A stretch of DNA of 64,000 bases from Punctularia strigosozonata HHB-11173 SS5 (lineage: Eukaryota > Basidiomycota > Agaricomycetes > Corticiales > Punctulariaceae), in contig NW_006767434.1 of NCBI RefSeq assembly GCF_000264995.1, positions 117,799 to 181,798 of the forward strand, given 5' to 3'. Positions 9,534-21,416 of this stretch are shown in pieces. The notes beneath the pieces are model-generated. The model worked only from the letters and a program-made list of their open reading frames with translations. It had not been told where the DNA came from and did no database searches. Both the position numbers and the translations under genes were made by a program. Every line of letters begins with the position of its first letter. Position 1 is the first letter of the stretch.

Positions 9534-10840
9534 GGAGGGCGGCGGCGGCGGCGGAGGTGGTGGTGGTACGGGAGGCGTGTGCGAGGCATTGTGGTTCCGT
9601 GGTCGTCGATGGGCGAGAGGATGAACGTATTATGCGAGCGGCGATGGCGTCACTGCACCCGTATGATTGTAGCGCTGGGCTGTGAAATCTCCCCTAAGTA
9701 TGGCTGGCCCATGGTCTAAACGTTCCCGGTTCAGCATATCGAGCGCGACGAGAGATGACGCAAGGACGGACGTATACTCGCGATCGTGTATTTAGCTCGA
9801 GCGTGGGACGCCTGGCGATTGATCGACTTGCCGTTCGCGACTTTCGTTGTGGTGGACGGACGAGAAGGTTTTGTTTCTACGGGGCTCGTCGACGCGACCC
9901 TGAGCACGCTTCCGAGGTGCGTACAACGTCAGCCCCGCCGATAAGTGAGGCACATTGCATCTGCATCTCCCAGGTTCTGAGCTCTCCAGGTCGATGACAT
10001 CGGCGCCGGCGAGCCGGCGACGACCCGCTTTGATGCATCTGGAATCAAAAAAGATATTGTCTGAATCCGGCCTAACTGCAAACGGGCGTCGAGGGGAATA
10101 TCCGGGCAAGCGCAATATCGACATATCCGGACCGATACGCTGACAGAGGGTGAGAAGGAAGAGGGGGAGGTGACAACACGTGCCGGCGCTGGCACTCTAT
10201 TCCTCCGACTTGTCTCGTCCGCCGTCAAATTCAAGAGACTGTACATACACAGCACCAGTGGGAGCGCTGCCGGAGGCTTAGCTCGTAAGATGCCGTGGCG
10301 AGGATGGCAGGCCTGGACGGGACAGAAGATCGGCAGGAACGGGCGGGAGAAACCTCAGTCTCTCTTGCTTTCCAGGTCTCGCTCTCCTCGTGCACGCTGC
10401 TATAACGTTAGAGAGCCTTGGATGCAGGCCCAGGAGGATCAGAAGGTCTGGCCGGCAACAAACTCTGAATGTCTATCGATCCCCGGGCCAGCCGAAGAGG
10501 TCGACTGCGATGCGGTCACCCCGTACAGGCCGCCGTCGCCCGATACAAGTAGTATACGGACGCAAGCAGGCGATGCCGATGGCTTCTCCCACGGTCATAG
10601 TCTGCAATCCCGGCCATCACCGGGTCGACTGCGAAAACGGACTAATTGGATACCTCGCGCTGTCATCACCGCGCCGTACCTTTGGTCGCTCTATCTCTCG
10701 GCGGGCGAGCCAACGGTGGTCCACCTCTCTTATTACGCGCGGATCGATGATATATTCGACCAGGCGGAGGACGCGGATGCCTTTCTCGTCTGTCTGATCC
10801 TGCCCTCCCTCCCTCCTCTTCCCTCCGCCTCCGTCCCGTG
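9534..10840. other. Spacer upstream of the membrane protein gene
   Basis: 1.3 kb between divergently transcribed genes. Several open stretches exist in overlapping frames (for example 10170-10841 plus), but none has a recognisable domain or intron structure. Close to 9534 there is a GGC/GGT-rich run that would lie in the 5' leader of the oxidoreductase-like gene. Confidence 0.4.
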
Positions 10841-13330
10841 ATGGAGTCCATGGTCTTCCCCTCCGTCGGCATGCGCGCGCTCAGCGCGACCATCCAGTTC
10901 GTCGGTGTGCATCCCCGCTCTTCCGTGTACCTCCACCCGCTCGTGGTTAACGCGCGTCGTGATCCCCGCCAGGCGTCACCCTCGTCACCCACTGCCTCTC
11001 GCGCCGCATCGCCGCCGAGTCGCTCTTCACCCGCGACGGCCTCCGCCAGCTCACCTTCGCGCGCGCGCTCATCCTGCTCATGCTCGTCGACTCCTGGCTC
11101 TTCGTCTTCACCAGTGCGTACCCCCCCCTCCCCATCCTCCTCCTATTTACTTCGTCCTCGCTCGATCTCATCGGCGCACCCACCAGGCAGCATGGTCATC
11201 TTCGGCGCCGGCCTCGAGCTCGACCACGGCGTCTGCTCCGCCGGCATCTACCTCTGCATCGCGTTCTACAGCACCTCCAAAGCGTTCGTCTACGCCTTCC
11301 TCGGTAAACCCCTCCTCTGTTTCTCCGCCCCTTTACCGCCCCCCCCTCATTCCACTCCTTTTACAGTCGAGAAAGTGCACATCGTTTGGGGCCCGGTCTA
11401 CGGCTCCTCGCGCCGTAGTTCGCCCGTGTACTACGTCTGCTGGGTCATCGTCGCCCTCTACGCCGTCGTCTGCATCACCCTCCTCTTCGGTGCGTCTCTC
11501 CTCCTCCTCCCCCCACCATCCCCCTCGTCCCATCTGCCGCCTCTCATCATTCCGCGCCCGCTTCAACTGAATCGTCGTCTACAGGTAAAAAGGCGTTTTT
11601 CCGCGCCCAAGACGGCGCGTGCGTCATCGGCCTGCGCAGCTTCGCCTCCATCCCGCTGCTCACGTACGACTTGTACGTAACCCCTCCTCCCTCCCCAGCC
11701 CCTCCACCTCTCCCAACTCTAAACTTCCCACAGGTTCGTCAACGTCGCGCTCACCACCCTCTTCCTCTGGCCCCTCTGGCAATCGCGCAAAGGCAACACG
11801 CTCATCAAACGCGTCGCCTCCCGCACGCTCGTGTGAGCAACCCCCCCCCCCTCCTCCTCTTNNNNNNNNNNNNNNNNNNNNNNNNNNNNNNNNNNNNNNN
11901 NNNNNNNNNNNNNNNNNNNNNNNNNNNNNNNNNNNNNNNNNNNNNNNNNNNNNNNNNNNNNNNNNNNNNNNNNNNNNNNNNNNNNNNNNNNNNNNNNNNN
12001 NNNNNNNNNNNNNNNNNNNNNNNNNNNNNNNNNNNNNNNNNNNNNNNNNNNNNNNNNNNNNNNNNNNNNNNNNNNNNNNNNNNNNNNNNNNNNNNNNNNN
12101 NNNNNNNNNNNNNNNNNNNNNNNNNNNNNNNNNNNNNNNNNNNNNNNNNNNNNNNNNNNNNNNNNNNNNNNNNNNNNNNNNNNNNNNNNNNNNNNNNNNN
12201 NNNNNNNNNNNNNNNNNNNNNNNNNNNNNNNNNNNNNNNNNNNNNNNNNNNNNNNNTCTTCCTCTGGCCCTCTGGCAATCGCGCAAAGGCAACACGCTCA
12301 TCAACGCGTCGCCTCCCGCACGCTCGTCGTCGACGCAACCCCCCCCCCCTCCTCCTCTTTCTCTCGCTGTGACTGACAACGCTGACGGAATGATGTACAC
12401 GTTAGCGCCGCCCTCGTCGCGCTCACCACCTCAACGATCAACATCCTCCTCCTCACCCTCCGCTCCGGCGCCGAGCTCGGCTGGGTCTGCCTCGGCGCCT
12501 GCTCCGCCGACGTCCTCGTCAACGCCCTCGCCGTCTTCTGGGTAACCTGGACCCCGTCCGCCTCCCGCCCCGACGAGAGCCGCCAGCAGGCCGTCCCGCC
12601 CTGGCGCACCGTCGCGTCCTGGAAGACCAGCGATTTCGATCTCGCCGACGCAGCAGCAGGAGGTGGAGAGGGAGGGGGAGGGGGAGGAGGGGGAGGAGGG
12701 GGAGGAGGGGGGTTCACGATCCGCTTCGCGACTTTGGACTCGTCGTCGCCCGCGCACACGCTGCACGACGCCGTCCCCGTGCGGCCCGTCCCGCTCGCGC
12801 GAACCCGCTCCTCGGCCGCGATACGGTACGCCGCGAGCGCCACGCCCTGGGAAACGCAATCCCCCACGTTAGAGCGACGAGACGAGGTAGTAGAGGAGGG
12901 TGGCCAGGGCCAGGGTCCGGGTCAGGGTCAGGGTCAGGGTAGGCGGTGGCCGCGGAGACCGTTCGCGCCCAGAGCAAACTCGCTCGGCTCGCTAAGGGGT
13001 ATCGCGAACGCGCTCGGACGACGAGGGACGGAGGCGCAGCCGGGTACGGATCTACAGGTCCAGGTACGTTAACGCATATACTGGGGGGTAAAAATTTCTG
13101 GGGACGGAGATCCTGACGAACGCTCGCGTTTTGCGTAGGTCACGAGGATAGATACGAACGACGCCGGCGTCGATACGGGCGGCGGCGGCGACGGCGGAGC
13201 TCGATATACTGTCGAACCCGAAACGTTACCGGACGTCGCCGACGACGGGCCGGCGCCGACGCGATATGCGCTCCACCTCGAGGGTGGGATACATGGACCG
13301 ACGGCACTTCCTCGGACGGGCGTTCCTTAG
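10841..13330 (+). CDS. Multi-pass membrane protein, Agaricomycete family (about 490 aa), interrupted by assembly gap
   Basis: Eight exons in consistent phase: the start MESMVFPSVGMRALS at 10841; then a segment beginning GVTLVTHCLSRR; SSMVIFGAGLELDHGVCSAG; VEKVHIVWGP; GKKAFFRAQDGACVIGL; FVNVALTTLFLWPLW; a long seventh exon starting AALVALTTSTINILLL; and a last exon starting VTRIDTNDAG and stopping at 13330. About six or seven hydrophobic segments lie in the first 270 residues, then a long hydrophilic tail with a poly-Gly run and Gly-Gln repeats. The pattern KVHIVW then GACVIGL then SIPLLTYDLFVN recurs in Agaricomycete membrane proteins of unknown function. The N run at 11862-12256 falls in the sixth intron, whose flanking exon is duplicated by the assembly (see gap entry). 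Role unknown. Confidence 0.7.
11760..12361. other. False assembly gap with duplicated flanks
   Basis: Ns run from 11862 to 12256 (395). The 102 bp left of the gap (11760-11861) reappear to its right (12257 to about 12361), with a few differences: one C missing in the CTGGCCC run, one A missing after CATCA, and a disturbed stretch before the poly-C. Both copies end in a run of Cs followed by TCCTCCTCTT. The simplest reading is two contigs that overlap by about 100 bp and were not merged because of the homopolymer, so the true gap is about zero and the exon is present once. Confidence 0.85.
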
Positions 13331-13769
13331 TCCATGTTACCGTATCGGACCTTTTGTATTCCCTGTTTACCCCACTTCACTGTGTGTACGACTATCGATG
13401 ACCGCGAAAAAGACCTGGGTGTCAAAGATTGTCTGCGCCATCCAATCGGCCATATGTCCACGTTAACCCCCACCCCCCGCGAGGCATTCGGTGTTGAATC
13501 CACGGTTGGAAGGCGTGCCTCGCTATTCTCGAAGGCGCGCGCGTCGGTGGGGTCACGCCATTACTCCACTCCTTGAAATCGAGCTCAACTCGAATTTACG
13601 CGATTCTATTTCCTCGAGGAACCGATAATAACGCATCGTCACCAACGGGACTCGAATTCCTTCGCGTTTCGGCCGCGAACGAGAACCAGCGGCATACGTG
13701 GTATCCCTTTTTTCTCCTCCAACGAGCGAGCGAGATCTCTCGTCTACGCGCCCGTACTCGCCCTCCGGC
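13331..13769. other. Spacer
   Basis: 439 bp between the end of the membrane protein gene and the ASCC1-like remnant. No feature recognised. Confidence 0.4.
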
Positions 13770-14434
13770 CCCCCCGGACTGCCTGTTCTCGCAGATCTAC
13801 CACCTGGTCCACCGTCCAGGTCCCGAGGTCGACGTCAACCGGGCCTTTCCATTTGGCACGTTTATGGTTGGGGGTTTCGACCGGCTGCCGGAGCTGGGTC
13901 GGCGGCGGCGGCGGTGGCGGCAAAAAAGGGGCCCCGGCGGCAGTGGCGGATGCGATTTGGCTGAAGGCGGGAGAAGCGAGGATCGGAGGTGTGTTAAGAG
14001 AGCGGCAGGCGTTGATCGCGTCGGAGGGCGCGCGGCTCCCGGTATAGACGGTGTTGATCAGCGTGCAGTGGAGCTACACAGCAGTCAGAAGTCGATCGAA
14101 TCCGTCCACGTCTCGGTCCGACCCATGAGCTGGTCGAACGTCTGGGGGGAGGGAAGGTAACCTGAGAGGTCGGTGTTCGTCGTAGACCGGTCCCGCGCGG
14201 CGCAAGTTGCCTGTTAATGAGAGCCGTGATAGTGGGCACGTTCAGCTCCAGATAGAGGATGGGCTCGAAAGTTGGCAACATGGGGAACAGCAATTCACGG
14301 CTCACGCGTTCGAGGCGCGCGTGCCTTCGGGAAGCCACGCAGGGCCGGCCCAAAGGACGTCCACTCATACGTCGATCGAGGTTAAGGGCATCTGGACCTC
14401 TCGTCCTTGGACAAGTCGTCGTGGACGGGCTCAA
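13770..14434 (-). pseudogene. Truncated, decayed copy of the ASCC1/AKAP7-like gene
   Basis: Minus-strand DNA that aligns with exons 4-6 of the intact gene at 21417-22873 but lacks its first three exons. Recognisable pieces: PLTSID (then an in-frame TGA), ARLERVSRELLF, LHADQHRL in a shifted frame where the intact gene reads LHCTLINT, and near the 3' end GPVDVDLGTWTVDQV followed by a shifted, truncated end. Intronic DNA is alignable as well, so this is a genomic duplication, not a processed copy. Several small indels and stops rule out a full product. It lies 7 kb from the intact gene with the plus-strand NACHT-WD40 gene between them. Confidence 0.75.
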
Positions 14435-15434
14435 CTTGTAATGGTCTTCACAGAAGGTCTTAGTAGCGTATTGGTCATGGATTCAATGACGACAGAGGAA
14501 GGGAAAATTCGGTGCGAGCATATTTGAAGCCAGTATGCCCGTCACGCAATTCTGCGAGCAGCAGACAGGGGTTAGGATACCAGAACACGACTGCGAACGA
14601 TATAACTCAACCCGATTATCATGGCACATCCGAGTCGCGTTACGTGTCTGCCCCTCCCTCGTTGCGCCGGATCCGGGCGTGCGCGCGCGCGGGTATGCCT
14701 ACCTTCGTATTTGGGTGGCCAGCTGATCACTTCGATGATTAATATTGGGCTTGGTTGGTTCGAAAGGTGCATAGGCAAGGACGGCAATGGCGCGGACGAA
14801 CGTAGAGGTGGCTAGCGTAACTCAGGAGACGCAGTTCAGATGGTATATGAGGTCGCGCATGGACAAAGCTTGATTGTTGTCGCCGAATCAGAGCAGCTTA
14901 AGCATTGCATCGCCTGGTGTGGAGAAAGCGAGCAGCATCGTCGTCGTCTATGACCATACATAGTACGTAGCCAAGGGCAGCTCGGCATTCACCGCGACCT
15001 ACTCCGAAGCCTACTCAACCCCCAAGGTTAACGTCTTGGACGACGGTTGGCCAACGTTCCGAACCCACACACGATTCCAAAACCTACCCTAATTGCTGCG
15101 ACACATTTGCGCAAGTGGTATACCCAATGATGCATAACCTCGCCGAGCCGCTCATCATGGGATGCGTCCCCTGACGAACCCAATCGCCAATCCCCGCCCC
15201 GGCGCCACCGAGTTGTGCACCCGGTGGAGCTACCCTTACACCCGCAATGCACCCGTCAGGCTCCTTATCGCCGCGCCGGAACCATGTCCATTTGGCGTTT
15301 GCGCTGTGAGCCAAAGCTATCCGCGTCAACGTTCGCTCTCTCTTTTCGCCCATCCCCTTGCTATCGCTACCACCCGTGCACTCCTGCTCCGCGAACTGCT
15401 CCTTGGTGTAGGAGCGCTCCCGTTGTGATCAAGG
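14435..15434. promoter_or_regulatory. Upstream region of the plus-strand NACHT-WD40 gene, part of it mirrored upstream of its partner
   Basis: About 1 kb without a gene. Roughly 15150-15260 read on the reverse strand is alignable with about 30870-31000, upstream of the minus-strand partner: both contain CCACCGGGTGCA and GATTGGGTTCGTCAGGG in the same order and similar spacing. The inverted duplication therefore includes promoter DNA. Confidence 0.5.
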
Positions 15435-18400
15435 ATGGCTGTGCGTAAGACATTTCGCAAGATCCGCAATCGCGTCGCGCATAGAGCTGGGCCCGGCAAC
15501 CCTATGAACGATCCTGCGTCCCCCGCCTCTTCGTCATCAGGCATCGGTGTATCATCCGCCACGGTGGGCCTCTCCATTCCGTGACTATCGATCGGCAACG
15601 CATCTGACTGCGGTACGGTACAGAATGCCCCTGTACAACACGAAGGGCCGGCCGTGGGCACTGACATAAACGAGCAGACGAAGGACAACATCATGTCACG
15701 AGGGGATCAAAAGGTAAAGGCATACTTATAAGGCGATCTTCGAGATCGGCTGACGTATGGCATGCGCAGGATAATCGATATAGCGTAGTCGCGGGGCCCG
15801 TCGGGAAACCATCCTCGGATATGGCCACGGCACAACAAGCTATAGAAGGGGCGAAGGAGGATTTTTCGGCCATGCGTTCCATCGGACTAGCTGAAGGAGG
15901 AGCTGCCTCAGCAAAGAACTGGGGGCCGCTGTTTAGCCGTGTCAAGCTGTTCACCGAGCTCGTCGACAGTATCGCCGAGGTAAGTGTTCACGGGTCCGTG
16001 CTGCGCGGTTGCGCTCTTATACCTAGCTGGGTATCAGGTCCATCCGTACGCAAAGATAGCTTGGAGCATACTGTCCACCGTGCAGAAGGTGAGCCACCTG
16101 CATCGGGCCCGTGCTACCTCCTTTAAAGGCTGGTCTTTCTAGACCGTCATCAGCCAAGTCGAGATCGATCAGTCCGTCCGTGATCTTTTGGACACTATCG
16201 AGGCCGTATACGAGTTCATGGATCAGGCTCAGCCCGTGAGCTGCGTCATACCGGCGGCGAAACTCCTCACGGCCCTGGCTCAGCAAACTACCGAGTGCGG
16301 CTACTTCATACGTGACTACGCGAAGAACAAGAATTTCGGTACGTTGAAGTTCCACCAGGCCCGCGTCTCGCTTTGACCTCCCGGCAGTAAGGAGGACCGC
16401 GTCAAACGCCTTGAAGTCACTCGTTCATCCTGCTGAAGCCGCGCCAAAGCTGGTTAGAGATTATCAGGACAAATTTGCGGAGCTGAAGGAGCAACTCCTC
16501 GATGGGTCGACGATCAGGACGGAGATCGCCGTCCAAGAAGTGAATCTTGTCCTCCGCAGGGTATTGAATACGGTCGAGGAGACTGGTAAGGACCGTTGGC
16601 TAGTCATCTGCCGCGCTGATCGTTGGCTGCCTCTAGCTGTGGACGTCCAGATGATGCGTTTGTACGACGCCTGCGCGAGGGGCTCTCGGTTCAACAGCGA
16701 GAAGAGATGCCTCCCAGGAACCCGTCAAACGATTCTACAGAACATAGTGGACTGGATCAATGATCCGCTCGATCCACGTCGCATGTTCTTGCTCTCCGGT
16801 CCGGCAGGATCAGGCAAGTCGGCAATCGCCCACACTATAGCGGCTTTGTTTCACGAGATCCGTTGCTTGGGATCCTCGTATTGCTTTGATAGGTCCAAGG
16901 CGGAGCTCACCCGTACTTCTCCCTTCTTCCCCACCATCGCCCGTGACCTCTCCGAGTGGGATCCTGAGATGAAGCTCACGCTATCGAACGCCATCGCTCA
17001 AGATTCCGCTCTCGTCACGTCCGACGATGTAGTAGGACAGTTCCGGCGCCTGATTGTAGGCCCCATGAAACAACTCGCGATGTCGGGTCCGATCGTCATC
17101 GTGATCGATGCCCTCGACGAATGCGATTCGTCTGCACGCAGCAGCCTTCTGTCGGTTTTACAGAGTCAGAAGGAAGAGGACGTGCTCCCGTCCAATGTTC
17201 GAGTCCTCATCACTTGTCGGCCGGAACAAGACATCACGGACGCGCTTCGGCACGCGCCCCATGTTCGCATTCACTCGATGAGTGATGTTCTTGACGCCCC
17301 CACCAACGAGGAGGACATCCGATTGTACGCTCGTGATAGATTGTCCACTGTCTTCTCCGCCCCGGAAGACCTCGGGATGATATCCGCCCAGGTGGTCCGC
17401 TCAGCGGAAGGACTCTTTCAGTGGGCAGCCACCGCTTGTCGCATTTTAGTCGCAAGGAAGCCGCCGAGGTCCATCCAGCAACGGATAGCAATAGTATTTC
17501 CCCCGGCTGGCCAGCGCCCGACGAAGGGGCACCTCGACGAACTGTACCTACAAGTATTAGCATTCACATTTCCTCCCACGGATGCGGATGTGATCGAGAA
17601 CTTCCGTCGGGTGATGAGCCCCCTCCTTACGGCCATCGAGCCGCTCTCGATCTCATCCTTGCAGGATATCTTATACGGACAAGATCCGGATATAATCAAC
17701 GAGGTACTCGCGGGCATGGGGTCGCTTTTATCGGGCACGGACGGTTCTGCCAGAGATGCTGTTGTCCGGCCATTACACACCTCGTTTCGGGACTTTATTC
17801 TAGATCCTCAACGTAGTCAGGAGTTTGCTATCGGGCCAGGGGTAGACGAGCACCGAGACTTTGCACGGGGGACTCTGGGCTTGCTCCTCAGCAGTCGGCT
17901 GCACTTCAACATGTGCAAGCTCGAAACATCCTATCGACTCAACGCGGACATCCCTGGCTTAGGCGAGCGCGTACGCGCGAACATCCCTCCGAGTCTGGTC
18001 TATTCCGCCCGCTACTGGGCTGATCATCTCGAGAAGACGGCGTATGACCCTGACCTCCAGGAAATGACGGAACAATTGCTGAAAGAGAAGTTCCTGTTCT
18101 GGGTTGAGGTCTTGAGTCTTATAGAGTCGATGGTCACCTGCGCATCGGCACTCGGGAAGCTCAAGGAGTGGATTCCAAAGGCATGTCACTTCTATGTATG
18201 TCTACGTCTCACAGCTCACATATTGTTCTACGCCTAGGACGTCGTGGCAGGACTGGAAATGGACTCCATTATCCAGGATTTCCTCAGATTCATCCGAGCA
18301 TTCGGGATGACGATCGGTGCTTCTGCTCCGCACCTTTACCTCTCAGCCGTACCATTCGCCCCTGCGAGGTCCAGGATATGTCAGCTTTATGAAGCAAGGT

Positions 18401-20674
18401 TCTCCCGACGAGCCGTTGTCGAGTGCGGCAGATCGGAAGAGTGGCCAGCGCTCGAATGCACCATGGAGGGTCATGACGACAGGGTCCTCTGTGCCGATTT
18501 TTTGACCAACAGAAAAGATGTTGTCTCCGTATCGTGGTGCAGCGGGGGGTGCACTATACACGTCTGGAATGCTGAGACTGGACAGCCGACTCGACGACCT
18601 GTGCATTGTGATGCAGGTGATAGTGAGGTAGTCTGTGCCGCGTTATCCTCAGGGAAAGACCTCGCAGTTGTGGGGCTCGAAGGCGGCACAATCCTTGTTT
18701 ATGAGGTCACCACAGGACAGACCATACGCACGTTCAAAGGGCATACAGACTACGTTTCATCGGTTGCTTTCTCTCCCGATGGCAAGCGTGTCGTATCGGG
18801 TTCAGACGACGAGACAGTGTGCATTTGGGATGTGCAGTCTGAGCAACTTGTCCATCCACCGCTTCAGGGACACACCAATCATGTCACCTCCGTGGCTTTC
18901 TCGCCTGACTCCCATTGGGTGGCCTCAGGTTCGTTGGACGGGACAATCTGCTTATGGAATACTACAACCGGGCAGCTTGTGTGCGAGCCATTGCGCGGCC
19001 ATTCAAATGCGGTGTTCTCTGTCATGTTCTCGCACGATGGCGAGTGCATCGTTTCCGGCTCGTATGACGAGACCGTTCGCTTGTGGGATACCACGTCAGG
19101 CCAGTCTCTTGGTTCCCCTTTTGAGGGACCTTCCCGCTGCGTCATATGTGTGGCAATATCTCCCGACAAGAGGTTCATTGCATCGGGTTCTTCGGTCGGG
19201 GTCATTCATCTCTGGGATGCGACAGAACGTACTCTGTGTGCAACTTTCCGTGGTCACGTCGAAAAGTTGACATCATTAGCCTTCTCAAAAGACGGCCAAC
19301 ACATCGTTTCTGGATCTGTGGACCGGACTGTAAGGGTGTGGGATGTGTCAGGTCGACGCACTGATATGGGTATCGCTGGAAGTCACCCTGAGTGGCTTGG
19401 CGAGATGGCTGTTTCACTAGATGGAAAGTCTATCGTCACCTGGTGTAACGAGGATATCACTGTGTGGGATGTTTCCACGGGGACTGCTGCTGTTCAAGGC
19501 CGGCGATGGCGGGGGCACGAAAGACAGATATTCTACATGGGGTTCTTCCCCGATGGATGTCGTGTCTTATCGTGCTCGTACGACGATACTGTTCGGATGT
19601 GGGAAGTCTCCACCGGACAACTGATCCACCAATTCCGAGTTCCAAACGAGGAAGACATGAGTGTTATTGGCTGGTGCTGCGCAGTCATATCTCCTGATGG
19701 GCGGTTCGTCGCAATGGCAAGATCAGAACAAATACGAATATGGGACATCTCCACCGGGACACTGGTGCATACTCTCCAAGGTCATACTGGCGAAACCTGC
19801 GCCCTAGCTTTCTCTCCAGACGGGCAGCACATGGCATCGGGCGCGGTTGACGGCACTTTACGTCTGTGGGACTTTGCAACAGGCCAACCCGCTGGTGCAC
19901 CACTGGAGGGACACGCCCGTTCAGTAAACATTGCCTTCGCGCCCGATGGCGCTTACCTCGTGTCCGGTGACTCCGACGGCGTCATTCGGATCTGGGACAC
20001 CGCCACGGGACAGACCATCTGCGATCCTTGGCGCGGCCATGACAGTTGGATACGCTCTGTCGTTTTCGCGCCCAATGGTCGATGCGTGGTCTCGGGCGGA
20101 TTCAATTGTGCAGTTCGCGTTTGGGACGCGTTCACTGGAAGGCCGTTCCGCGAGCCGTTTCTGGGACACACAGACTCCGTCAGTCATGTGGCCTTTTCGT
20201 CGGAGGGAAAATGCATCATATCATGCTCTCGCGACCATACCATCCGCTTCTGGGATGCCTCTACGAAGTGCCCTGAGTCTGACGAGGGACCGGAAGGTGC
20301 GTACTTTACATGGCACTTGATCTCACTAACGGTCCCATCTGGTAGATGATCACGCTGTCCTACGACGACCGCATCCTGTCTCATTCTCGCCAAACAGAAG
20401 TCACGCTCTCGCCGACATCCAGCTCATAGTACCTGACGCTGAGGAGATGTCATGGTTCCAGGTTGACGATTCATTCACGCTGCAGGGCGACGGCTGGCTT
20501 ATGGGATCTGATAAACGGCGCCTACTCTGGATTCCGATTCAGAACCGCAAGCTGCTGTGGAGGTCGCAGAACAGGCGGCTCGTGATATCTCCAGAGGAGG
20601 TCACCACGCTTAATCTGAGCAACTTTGCTCATGGCGAGAAGTGGGCCGAATGCTTCAAGCAGGAAGCAGCATGA
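15435..20674 (+). CDS. NACHT-WD40 STAND (NLR-like) protein A, 1606 aa
   Basis: Nine exons: 15435-15563, 15624-15713, 15770-15979, 16038-16088, 16143-16338, 16388-16585, 16637-18195, 18238-20296 and 20346-20674; all phases agree. Residues about 75-290 form a helical N-terminal region (WGPLFSRVKLFTELVDSIAE, VHPYAKIAWSILS) resembling the N-terminal domain of basidiomycete STAND proteins (Goodbye-like; assignment tentative). The NACHT NTPase has Walker A GPAGSGKS near 346-353 and Walker B IVIVIDALDEC near 444-454. A helical linker follows. Then come fourteen WD40 repeats (about 885-1495), enough for two seven-bladed propellers, and a conserved tail of about 110 residues (DDSFTLQGDGWLMGSDKRRL). 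Fungal proteins of this plan act in heterokaryon incompatibility (HET-E/HET-D) and non-self recognition; that role is inferred. Intron 6 (51 bp) has no stop and is divisible by three, so retention would keep the frame. Confidence 0.88.
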
Positions 20675-21416
20675 GCTTGCGCACGATTAGCTCAAAATGG
20701 CTCGGTGGGAGGGCAGTGTAACAGGAGTCACTGGTCTTGGCACGTTACGTTCTGGACCACGCCGCCTCTGAGGCTACCTTCAAGCCTACGTCCCCGTCAA
20801 TCCCAGTCAATCAACGAGAACGAGCCGAAGATCGTAGTTGTTGACATATCCACGAAGCAATCGGTGCGAGACTTGCAATCCGGACATTTTATCGCGGAAG
20901 ACTACGTTGCGCCCTCCATTCTGACGTCTTCCCTCGCATGTAAACAGCATATCTCGTGTGAGGCATAGTCACAAGACGCGTGGTCTGCCATCGTCTTTCC
21001 TTGGGCCGTGACGTGATTCCATGTTGTCGCGCCGAGTATACGTAGGGAATTTTTCAAGTCTTAGGATCGGTACATGTCATCAGTACAAATCTAGTACAAA
21101 AGAGAAGTTTGTTCACGCTGCAACGTCAGAAGCCACGAAAAGGCAAGCATCCTGTCGATATGCTCACTTTTTGTTATGTACACGGAATCGTATGTCCTGT
21201 CGGGTACATCATTCACCCTGTTGACCGCGTCGTAAGTTCCGAGCCACGTTCAGTTGCGATATTCATCCTTGACTCCCGAAGGCGCGCGTCGGTCGAGGTT
21301 ATTAAGCACGTTCGCACTCCAACCATACGGTGTCCAAAATTGATTTACATTCAGGCGCGATGTATATTCCTGACGAACCTTATCGTAACAGACACCCGGA
21401 GCAAATATATCCGGTG
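20675..21416 (+). pseudogene. Stranded tail fragment of the seven-helix membrane protein family (within a spacer)
   Basis: At 20749-20968 the plus strand reads LRLPSSLRPRQSQSINENEP and then KIVVVDISTKQSV, ending GHFIAEDYV. This matches the cytoplasmic tail of the gene at 23615-24995 (LKLPSGPEPRHSQFIDDNDL, KTVVIDISAARSV, SGSLTLEEYV). DNA just upstream is also alignable over a short distance. No membrane segments precede it, so only the last exon survives. The rest of 20675-21416 shows nothing recognisable. Confidence 0.6.

Noticed and set aside
12915-12940. GGGTCA repeats as an interstitial telomere-like tract
   Set aside because: The unit is not TTAGGG, and the run is in frame within the membrane protein's tail, encoding Gly-Gln.
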